A stretch of 64,000 bases of DNA. Source: Antedon mediterranea (Eukaryota; Echinodermata; Crinoidea; Comatulida; Antedonidae). The notes under the pieces were generated by a model. The model did not search any database. It saw only the letters and a list, made by a program, of their open reading frames with translations, and was not told the origin of the DNA. How positions within the stretch are numbered: the stretch's first letter is position 1; every line of letters begins with the position of its first letter. The position numbers were made by a program, and so were the translations under genes. Positions 47,183 through 56,464 of the stretch are shown piece by piece. The stretch covers positions 10,896,288 to 10,960,287 of the forward strand of contig NC_092676.1 of the NCBI RefSeq assembly GCF_964355755.1, given 5' to 3'.

Positions 47183-47740
47183 TTAACACCAGATACCAGT
47201 CACTAAGAATGCTACTACTCTGAAAAAAACATCTCCCTTCCTACACAGAAACAAATTCTGAACGAAAATAAAAGATAAAAAAATAAAAAAAATTAGTAAA
47301 CGAAACACGCGCATTATAAATAAAATGAATAATTTAAGAATATTTGTTAAACTACCCACGAACAAAAAACGAAACATACTAACCGATTCGTCGTCAGTAC
47401 GAAGTTCAAATAACGAAAACTTTTCCTTAAAAAATCCACAGGAGACACGTTTTACATTTTCTAACTGCAATTCAGTGTCAAATTGTGTCGCAACACATGT
47501 ACATACAACGAGTCCTGTCACAAGTATGCCGACATTTATTTTTCTATCGCTCATCATTTGTTCTAATACATAATACAGCGCTTCCGAAGAAATATCTTTA
47601 CACAATTCTAACACATTAAAATTGTTTTCCAACTCTTTACAAGCACAAATAGTACTCTGGAGGATGGGTGAATCCAAAACAACTAACCCCGTCAATTTAT
47701 ATTCAATGTATGCTAAAACCACTTCCTCTAAATCAACCAT
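47183..47740 (-). CDS. Divergent Bcl-2-like protein, two exons
   Basis: Minus strand: exon 1 47740-47384 (119 codons, phase 0) and exon 2 47257-47183, 143 residues in all. The 126-base intron has a GTTAGT donor, a TACTAAT branch-point match, a long pyrimidine tract and a TTCAG acceptor. Residues 3-16 (DLEEVVLAYIEYKL) resemble a BH4 helix. ILQSTICACKELENNF (about 26-41) sits where BH3 does but lacks the usual Gly-Asp. SDRKINVGILVTGLVVCTCVA (about 63-83) resembles the BH1 hairpin and helix 5, with the NWGR motif changed to NVGI. A helix-6-like stretch follows. Exon 2 is short and ends in a hydrophobic segment. BH2 is not recognisable. The family would act at mitochondria in apoptosis control. 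An in-frame ATG at 47779 is an alternative start. Confidence 0.5.
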   Translation of the reverse strand: MVDLEEVVLAYIEYKLTGLVVLDSPILQSTICACKELENNFNVLELCKDISSEALYYVLEQMMSDRKINVGILVTGLVVCTCVATQFDTELQLENVKRVSCGFFKEKFSLFELRTDDESVSMFRFLFVGSLTNILKLFILFIMRVFRLLIFFIFLSFIFVQNLFLCRKGDVFFRVVAFLVTGIWC

Positions 47741-47779
47741 AACGCTCGACAAACAAATGATAATGGATGTAATGGTCAA

Positions 47780-49209
47780 GAAAGTTACAACTTAAAAGAA
47801 GTTGTAACATAGAAACTAATTTTGTCAGGAAATGTGTTTTTATCATTTATGTGATTTATTTGTGTTTAGAAAGTTACAACATTAACATTTAATTTGGTCA
47901 AAAAATGTGAATATACGGAGCCGATTGTAATTTTTAATCCTTAGTATAGTGAGAGATTTTATAAACAAAAAAAGAGCGAACGGAAATTAATGATTGCATA
48001 TTAGACATATAGAAATGGATTGAAATTAGAAATCCACATGATCAAAGAAAAGAAACCCATTGTTTCGACAGAAGCTAATGACATTTACAAAGGATGACAC
48101 AGAATAGAGTAAATACCGTATAACATAATTAAATTTTGTCGAGATAGTTGTCAAAAATAAATATATTATATTATACTGAATTTACTTTGTACATTTATTT
48201 AATTTAGGCCGTAATTAGGTTTGTTGTTCATTTATGATTGTGAAAAAAAAATACATACGAATAAAACAGCTATATATAAAAAAAAAAATAATAATGATTC
48301 AGTGTTTTAATTTTGTTTACCTGTCATTATGTTAATAAAACATATTCTAAATTTAATTTATATCATGTTAGATATATTTTCAAGGACATTTTTTACATAA
48401 AAATAAATTTGTAAAGAAATTTGTTACATAAGATAAATTTGTTAAGAAGCTTGTTTCATAAACATATTTGTGTAGATAAATTTGTTACATGAAAATAATT
48501 TTGTAAAGAAATTCGTTACATAAATTTATTTTTTACAAGAAGTTTGTAACAGAAAATTATTTTGCAAAGAATTAGTTGCATCAATTGATTTTATCAAACG
48601 TATGTAACATAAAAAATTATGTTGTTGATAAAAAATATTTTGTAATTCAGTCCATTTGCTCAGTAGTTTGTTTAAGTTGTTAAGTCTTGTTTGTGTAATA
48701 TTCTTGTAAATAAAAGAATTTATTTTTAACCGTAATTTTAATTGTAATTATTTTGTAAATATCATTTATGCATTTTTTTGGTGTAAATAATTGAATTTAT
48801 TTATACTTTTTGTATTGAAATAATTATACTAATTTTAAATATTATTATTTGTTTATAAATTTAATGGTGATTTTAGATTTCTTCTTCATTTAGTATGTCG
48901 ATTAATTTCAGATTCAGAAACATGTTACACAAGAAACAAAAATTGTCATGAAATTCGTTACATAAAAAATAATTTATCAAGAATCTTTTTTACATAAATT
49001 TAATTTTATCATTAAATTTGTTATAAAATGTATTTGTCATTAAATTTGTTACATAAAAAATAATTTTTTCATGATTCTTGTTACATGTTTTCCTTTTGTT
49101 CAACTACTTATATGAAAATTCAAGTTAAGAACGCAATGACCCTTACCCTTACATTAAGTGTTTTCCTTAGGTAAGTGAATCCCTTAACTCATTTGTGAAT
49201 ACCCCTTAA
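47780..49209. repeat. AT-rich region with degenerate TTGTTACATAAA repeats
   Basis: Variants of (A)TTTGTTACATAAAAATAAAT and TTTGTAAAGAA recur about every 30-35 bases at 48390-48620 and again at 48920-49090. No gene is recognised. Confidence 0.6.
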
Positions 49210-50189
49210 GAGCCATTGTCTGTAAGAATCAAAGAAATATCAAAAAGAGTGGCAGACTCAAAAAAATGGATTTCTTTCAAATTTTGCACATGGCTATATA
49301 TGTCTTGAGAGAAATCAAATATGAAGTATTTTTTATTTCACACATATATTTCCATGGCAACGGCCAAATTTGTGTTTTTGACAAATTTTGTCCTTTTTTA
49401 AGGTTTTTTAAAATGGATATTGGTACTACTTTGATGAATGATATTTTTGTTTTGTTCATTTAATTATAAAAAATAATTAGTGTATGCATAATAACAATGT
49501 ATTGTGTACCTGTTTCATATTTTTTTTTTTTTTTTTATTTCATACTTTGGGAGATACCATTTATTTAGAAAAGGGTGTTTTTCACTTTTTTTAAATTGTT
49601 AAATGCAACTAAACTTTACTTCACCATAACGCCCAAAGAGGTGTATTTTTCAGCTGATTTATTACAAACAGGTAGTTCTATTGTTTAATAATTGATTTCT
49701 AAAATAAAATACTGGGGTAATTTAAAAATCTACAAGCAGTGTTGCCAGAAACATAGGCATTTTTATTTTTAAAAAATGGTATATTAGTAAAAACATTTTA
49801 TTTTCTTTGATTATCTGATTTGAAACTCATTGGTCAGAAAAATTCTTAATGTTTTATATAGTTCTAGTTGTGTTGTGAGAAAAAAATAATAATATTTTTA
49901 ATTATAGATTCTGTAATTTCCAGTTTTAATGTCATTTTATAGGTTATATCCTCTGGAAATTTGAATAAATTATCAGATCGTTGTGAATTTTAATCTTTGC
50001 AACAGATTACTCCTCTCTTATTTTGAAGCTCCTCTTTCATTTTTTTACTTCTTTTATTTGCTAACCTAAGCAGATCCCACATGCCCATCCACCACCACTT
50101 TCGACTACCACCCACACCCACCCACCATGTGATGGTTGGATTCAGTATTATTTATTAATTAATAATTATCTGATAATTATTTAATTTTC

Positions 50190-51590
50190 CTTAGTTATGC
50201 ATAGCAACAGTTACTATGGTAACTAAAATTGAGATATTCTTTAGATTTTTCATACTTACCTTATACAAATTTTAGTTTTACAAGGTCATATTCATAAGGA
50301 CTCTCTTCTGTGATTATTTTTATTCATGAAAACCCCATATTTTATTTACAGTAAGCGGCCACCTCAATTAACGGACGCACTTTGAAAAGCCTGTTTGTTC
50401 TTCCTATTAGTGCATTTGGTACCTACCGTAAGCGGCCACCTCCCGTAAGCAGCTTCGGGCACCTCTTTATACTAAAAATGAGATTTTTTGTATGATAAAT
50501 GACCTCCCGTAAGCGGCCACCCGAAAAATATGATACTTATTGCATGGACCTATGAATTAGAGGTCCATGTTTCTTTATATATTAGCTTTATTTCGAAGTG
50601 GTTTTAAAAACATTACTGTGAAGAGATGAGAAAACTACACAGATTTTGACCGACCATTTTTCATATGATAAAAGCTTTTAAAATGTGTCTGAAAATGCTA
50701 AAAAATACTAAACCACCTGATTAAAAATAATAATACAATTAGCTGGAAAATTGAGAGGCTCGTTTCGTTAAGAATATCGTGTATAGCCACAATACGTGAT
50801 TTTGGCCCTTTATCGGCAGAACCTCCCGTAAGTGGTCACCGCCCGTAAGCGGCCACTTTTCCAGGTCCTGAGGGTGGCCGCTTACGGGAGGTTCAACTGT
50901 ATTTAAGAAAACAATTATCCTTAGTTACGCATAGAAACAGGTTCTAAGATAACATAAATAATACATTTTGACATAATTTGACCCAACAAATGACCCTTTC
51001 ACAAGGTCAGACATTTTCTGGGATTCATTAGATAAGTAAATTTGGGAAAAAGTCGTGAAGCTATGTAATCAATTGTTTATAGTCATGAAACCCAATATTA
51101 AAAATATTATATATACTTAGTTACGTATAGAAACAGTTGCTACAATACACTATAGGTAAAATGTGTAAAATATAATTTTTTTTTTCATGAAAACTGCATA
51201 TTTTATTTAAAAAAAATTATCCTTAGTTACATAAACAGGTTTAAGATAACACTAAAGGTCAATTTTTTACGTTTATTCAGATTTGTCAAGACTTTCTTTC
51301 TGAGATTATTAGGATTCAGTATTTAAAGTAAATTTGACAAAAAGTAGAAATGTAAAACTATGTAGAAAAAATGTTTTGTATTTATGAAAAACCCCTTATT
51401 TTTTAAATATTTTCGCATAGAAACAGTTACTATGGTAAAATGTTGACCTCATTTGACCTAAGAATGAATGAATTTACAAGGTCAAGTTTTCATCACTTTA
51501 AGATTATTAGAATGTTTTTAAAAAAAAAATACTTTCCTTAGTTACACATAGAAATGGTTGCTAAGGTAACACTATAGGTAAAAAATAAAA
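50190..51590. repeat. Degenerate repeat with CCTTAGTTACGCATAGAAAC core
   Basis: The core, followed by AGTT(A/G)CTA(T/A)GGTAAC(A), occurs near 50190, 50919, 51114, 51220, 51412 and 51534, mostly 100-200 bases apart. TTTGACC and ACAAGGTCA boxes occur in step (for example near 50995, 51480 and 51700). The copies are old and diverged. Confidence 0.65.
50349..50899. mobile_element. 551-bp pogo/Tigger-like MITE, nested
   Basis: The left end CAGTAAGCGGCCACCTC and the reversed right end CAGTTGAACCTCCCGTAAGC are inverted. TA flanks both sides (50347-50348 and 50900-50901). The box CCGTAAGCGGCCAC occurs several times inside. The CAGT terminus with TA target matches Tc1/mariner-pogo elements. Confidence 0.8.
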
Positions 51591-52419
51591 ATTGTTGAGA
51601 ATTATTATGAACTATCTTGTAAATGTTGATCAAACATTAATAGTTGTAGTAAAGTGGGGACCTGTCCTGTTTTGCATTCTGACCCCTTTTGACCTCAAAT
51701 GACCTACTTACAAGGTCAGATTTTTTGGGAGGTCCCTCTGTATCTCAAAATAGATGTAAAAATGTATAAAAACCATTGACGCAATTATTTCAAGTTTAAC
51801 ATTATTTTCCATCAACTAAATATTTCAATGCAAATACTGTTTTTCTGGCAATTAATTGAAATAAACCTGGCAACACATTCTCCTGTTTTATCTAAACTAT
51901 TCCTATGACTCTAGTAGCATTATGACAAGCCACATATACATTTTATTATTGGATTAGCCATATTTAAATTGTGTTTCATGTGTTTTGTTTGTTGATTTTT
52001 TGTGTGTATTTTTTTGTATTTTTCGTATTTTCCTGGCAACACAAAACCTATGTATGAAATTTGCCCCAGTATTTTTTTCGTGATTATTGTTGAAAAACCT
52101 ATTGACTATCAAATTATAAAACCTCATTGATATAAAAACACCACTTTGGAAGTTATAGGTACGTTTATGAGGTATACTTTTTAAAAAAAAATATTTTTTA
52201 AAAACACCCCTTTTTAAAATAATGGTATCAACCAAACTCCATTTTGTAAATTTTTTTTTTCTACATTAAATGGAACTCAATACATGTTGTTTATACTGCT
52301 ATAAAAAAAAACTGTATACTGTAAGTAATTTTGGTTAAAATAAGTATACAAGTTTGTACTTTTTCACTATAGAAAATCTGTGAAAAATGGCAAAAACATC
52401 AACATTTTGATAATTGACC

Positions 52420-52433
52420 GTTGTCATGGCAAC
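52420..52433. promoter_or_regulatory. X-box-like RFX motif in transposon end
   Basis: GTTGTCATGGCAAC is one base from the palindromic RFX X-box GTTGCCATGGCAAC. A half copy, CCATGGCAACGG, lies in the opposite inverted end near 49352. Whether it is bound is unknown. Confidence 0.4.
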
Positions 52434-52789
52434 GGAGGCTAAAAATTAAAGTGAATGTTGTAGATATGCTTTTTATTGAAATGTCTATTCATGGTAAAAA
52501 TTTGAGAGAAATCCATTTTTTTTACATCTGCCACCAAATCTTTGATTTTTACAGACAATGGCTCTTAAATTTCATTCACATTTATTAAAACAGTAACATT
52601 TGATTTTTAATAATAATATTAAATATTATATTCATATGGATTTTATAAACACACCTACTGTAGTGTTAATTGTCAAAAAACGACCAAACAATCCTAGGCC
52701 TAGCTAGGCTAAAACGCATAGGCCTAATACTAACAGGCCTACACCAGTAAGGCAAAAGGCACACCTTAATAATAAAGACGACCGGACAC

Positions 52790-52915
52790 GTACGCCCGTA
52801 TTCTTAAACCGGACTTTAGTCGTAGTTCGAAGTTCGACTTGGAAAAGTCGTAGTTCGAGCTATTACTTCAAATTCGATTAAAAAACGAAGTAGTCGAAGT
52901 TTGCAGTTCGACTTA
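52790..52915 (+). repeat. Repeat end ACGCCCGTATTCTTAAACC, copy 1
   Basis: The 120-base block ACGCCCGTATTCTTAAACC through GAAGTTTGCAGTTCGACTTA is repeated almost identically at 63285-63410. It includes self-complementary GTCGTAGTTCGAAGTTCGAC-type boxes, as in a transposon end. The block is cut at TTA by the foldback element that follows. Confidence 0.8.
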
Positions 52916-53039
52916 TAGTCCAGATCCCTATGTATTTTCGTGTGCAGATCATGGGGAAAGTGTAAACATTGTGTTTTATGAATATTTGAATCATGTTGGT
53001 TATAAAAACCCATGTTGTCAAATTTCTAAAATTTTTCTT

Positions 53040-53372
53040 TGACCTCTGACCTCAATTTGAATGTTTTGACCCATTGAAAACAAAATGATCATATCTTTGC
53101 AACGCTTACATTAAATGAAATAATTTTATTGTCAAATTATTTGGGAGATGCATATTAATATTCGTTCTAATGAAAAAGTTTGTCCAAAAATGGCTGGAAG
53201 TATGATTTTTGGCATATTTGACCTTTGACCTACATATCATATAACTCCATAACTAATAGTTGGACAAACTTCAAATAGGGCTCAAATTAATCTGAAGGTA
53301 TATGTTTCTATTCAGTCTAATAAGAACTTTTACAAGAAAATGACCCGAAATATTTTTATTGACCTTTGACCT
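53040..53372 (-). promoter_or_regulatory. Three DR1-type nuclear-receptor sites, left arm
   Basis: TGACCTCTGACCT (53040-53052), TGACCTTTGACCT (53219-53231) and TGACCTTTGACCT (53360-53372). Two of the three are exact AGGTCA-n-AGGTCA with A as spacer, the consensus bound by RXR heterodimers, HNF4 and COUP-TF. Function here is unproven. Confidence 0.55.
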
Positions 53373-54764
53373 GTACTGGTAGTACACATTTCTATAATCT
53401 CAAAAACTATTGGCCGTAAAATGGTTGTTTTTGTGAAATGGTTCGAAAAATTTACATTTATATGTTTTATAATAACAACATTTTATAGAAATGTAAAAGA
53501 ATTTTATTTATGATCACTAACTTTGTAATTTATTAACATCACTAGCATTTGTTATAATATTAAAATGTGTCATATTTGCTGATTTTAAGCACTTCACATG
53601 AATTTATCAGAAAATATGTGTATTTAATATAAAGTTGTTTTTTTTTTATATAAAGAAAATTTAATTATCTATCAAATAAGACTATTTTCAAATTATTATG
53701 GCTAAAACTTAATTAGATACAGGCAAAAAAGTGTATTTTTACTTATGTGAACAGCGCCCTCAATCTTCATTTTTTCTCAAAAAATACCACATTTTTATGT
53801 GGTTTCATAAACTTAGCTGGTTGTAACTTTTTAAAAGATTTGTTGTCAGTGACGTGTAACTTACATACACCTTCTACCATATATTAAGTAAGTTTCTGAG
53901 ATAAAATGAAAACAATATTTTTATAGCTTGATATTTTTCCTGAGGTTATTACACATGGTGCATGCTAAAAATATTTTGATTTTGTGCTAAAAATCCATCT
54001 TTTTGGTCCAGTACAAACAATCTTGTACAGCCATTCTTACACAAACAGCATATTTTATTGGAAAGATAATCACAATATCTATCCAATAAAATATGAATTT
54101 TGTGTATTAATATCTGCTAGATAGCTTTTATTAAACCAAAAAGATGGACTTTTAGCTCAAAATAAAAAAAAAAATTGTGTGTGTATCATGTAATAACCTC
54201 AACAAAAATATCAAGCTATCGAATATTTTTCTCAATTTTTTCAGAAACTGACCTAGTACGTTATAAAAGAGGTATGTACATTACAGGTTACTGTAAAAAG
54301 TCTTTAAAACAAAGTTATAACCTGTTTAGTTCAGGAAAACACATAAAAATGTGGTATTTTTTGGGAAAAAATGAAGATTGAGGGCGCTGTTCACACAAGT
54401 AAAAATACACTTTTTTGCCTGTATCTAAATAAGTTTTAACCATAATAATTTGAAAATAGTCTTATTTGATAGACAATTAAATTTTCTTTATATAAAAAAA
54501 AATAAACTTTATATTAAATACACATAATTCTGATAAATTCATGTGAAGTGCTTAAAATCAGCAAATATAACACATTTTAATATTGTAACAAATGCGAGTG
54601 ATGTTAATAAATTATAAAGTTAGTGATCATAAATAGAATTCTTTTACATTTCTATAAAATATTGTTATTATACAACATAATGTAAATTGTTCGAACCATT
54701 TCACAAAAACAACCATTTTACGGCCAATAGTTTTTGAGATTATAGAAATATGTACTACCAGTAC

Positions 54765-55097
54765 AGGTCAAAGGTCAATAAAAATATTTCGGGTCATTTT
54801 CTTGTAAAAGTTCTTATTAGACTGAATAGAAACATATACCTTTAGATTAATTTGAGCCCTATTTAAAGTTTGTCCAACTATTAGTTACGGAGTTATATGA
54901 TATGTAGGTCAAAGGTCAAATATGCCAAAAATCATACTTCCAGCCATTTTTGGACAAACTTTTCCATTAAAACGAATATTAATATGCATCTCCCAAATAA
55001 TTTGACACTAAAATTATTTCATTTAATCTAAGCGTTGCAAAGATATGATCATTTTGTTTTCAATGGGTCAAAACATTCAAATTGAGGTCAGAGGTCA
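54765..55097 (+). promoter_or_regulatory. Three DR1-type nuclear-receptor sites, right arm
   Basis: AGGTCAAAGGTCA at 54765-54777 and 54906-54918 and AGGTCAGAGGTCA at 55085-55097 mirror those of the left arm base for base, while neighbouring positions differ between arms. Confidence 0.55.
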
Positions 55098-55231
55098 AAG
55101 ATGAATTTTAGAAATTTGACAACATGGGTTTTTATAACCAGCATGATTCAAATATTCATAAAACACAATGTTTACACTTTCCCCATGATCTGCACACGAA
55201 GGCACTTTTTTTGACATAGGGATCTGGACTA

Positions 55232-55894
55232 TTATAGGCCTTACGGCGAAGCTGAAATGATGCCTGGAAAAGCAATCCCGTTCCTCATCAAGCATAATAC
55301 TTTTTTACCACATATACTGTTCTAAATAAATACTAATAGTACAAAAAGTAAAAGTTCCACAAAAAAATACCTGGCGTTTGGTGGAAAATTACCGTTAAAA
55401 TTGGTAAATATGCCAACGATTTCTTACGAAATAGCGAGGCTGAAACAACTGGTGGCGCACTATAACTAGACTGTACTATTATTATCACGGTTTATAAGAA
55501 ATATATAGGCAAGTTATTTATTATCAAAATAGATTTATTCTTTATTTTTTTAAATAAATTTGGTGAATACAAATTTATATTAACTCTAAAATTAAAATTT
55601 AGAGTTAATAATTATCCCCCGACATTAAAACATTTATAATTACAAATGGCTTCAACTGTTCGTATAATGGTTTCTCCCGACAGGTAGGCTATTACCGTAA
55701 TAGCAGTAGAAATACAGCAGCAATATTATGCGAAGTTTATACCGTAGGTTGTACAGAGTGACTGATATGATTTAACTGTGAAACATATAGAACACATATT
55801 CCTAGTAATAAACACCAATGCAATAGTAAATTTAAATTATTAAATAAAATACAAACATCAAATATTTGTTTTGTTTCAATGTAATTGTATTTAT
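55232..55894. other. Resumed repeat and AT-rich DNA
   Basis: The first 65 bases (55235-55300, TATAGGCCTTACGGCGAAGC onward) match the reversed segment 61536-61597. The rest is unrecognised. Confidence 0.5.
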
Positions 55895-56185
55895 TCTCAT
55901 GGTTAATATTTTTCTTTATATTCTCATGGTTACACAATTTCTTTTAATGGTTACACAATTTCTTTATATTCTCATAGTTACTATTTTTCTTTATATTCTC
56001 ATGGTTACAGTTTTTATTATTATATTCTCATGGTTAAATTATTTATTTATATTCTCATGGTTACAGTTTTTATTATTATATTCTCGTGGTTACATTATTT
56101 ATTTACATTCTCATGGTTACAGTTTTTATTATTATATTCTCATGGTTATATTATTTATTTATATTCTCATGGTTTCCATTTTGTT
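55880..56185. repeat. Minisatellite with TTCTCATGGTTACA units
   Basis: TTATATTCTCATGGTTACA recurs about ten times. Alternating spacers TTTTTATTATTA and TTATTTATT produce a higher-order unit of about 54 bases. The hydrophobic frames across it are repeat readings. Confidence 0.9.
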
Positions 56186-56334
56186 TTCATTTTTTTTAAA
56201 TCTTTTTTTTTATTCACATGCTCACAGTTTCTGTTTGCATAACCATGGTTAGTGTTTCACATTGGTTATAGTGTAGGCCTATTACATTACAGTTACTTTT
56301 TATGATGATTTTGTTGCATTCAAAACCGTATAAA

Positions 56335-56443
56335 CTATATTTCATATTCATCTTCCTCATAGTCTAATTCACCATAGTCTAATTCATCATCTTCAATGCC
56401 ATAGTCTGGTGTGTCTTCTTTTTCTTCTTCTTCTTCTCTTGTC
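56335..56443 (-). other. Possible acidic terminal exon of the minus-strand gene
   Basis: An AAAACAG acceptor at 56444 opens a frame reading TREEEEEKEDTPDYGIEDDE and, after a repeated DELDYGELDY pattern, ends at TAG 56335. The composition looks like a C-terminal acidic tail. It lies only about 27 bases past a possible donor of the preceding exon, too short for an intron, so the link to that exon is unresolved. Confidence 0.35.
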
Positions 56444-56464
56444 CTGTTTTCACACTCATCTCAT

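Larger units (their letters stand above)
49210..52564. mobile_element. 3.36-kb TTAA-flanked DNA element with about 180-bp inverted ends
   Basis: TTAA lies directly outside both ends (49206-49209 and 52565-52568). The ends are inverted: GAGCCATTGTCTGTAAGAAT on the left against GAGCCATTGTCTGTAAAAAT reversed on the right. Shared blocks ATGGATTTCT and CCATGGCAACGG extend the homology to about 180 bases. The TTAA target points to Kolobok or piggyBac; the GAG start favours Kolobok. The interior has no transposase, only degenerate repeats and a nested MITE. Confidence 0.8.
52916..55231. mobile_element. 2.3-kb foldback (near-palindromic) element with TTA TSD
   Basis: The whole segment is an inverted repeat centred near 54074. 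Each arm is about 1.1 kb, starting TAGTCCAGATCCCTATGT, and the arms match closely through CGTGTGCAGATCATGGGG and on to the centre, with scattered differences. TTA flanks both sides (52913-52915 and 55232-55234), as for PIF/Harbinger. No transposase is present. Transcripts across it would fold into long double-stranded RNA. The arms carry six TGACCT/AGGTCA tandem pairs. The match stops at both ends exactly where the flanking repeat resumes. Confidence 0.92.

Noticed and set aside
47325-47573. 82-residue plus-strand frame
   Set aside because: Antisense shadow of the Bcl-2-like exon 1, which has better family resemblance and splice signals.
55866-56252. Hydrophobic 128-residue frame, apparently multi-pass membrane protein
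   Set aside because: Produced by the TTCTCATGGTTACA minisatellite; another frame reads equally hydrophobic.
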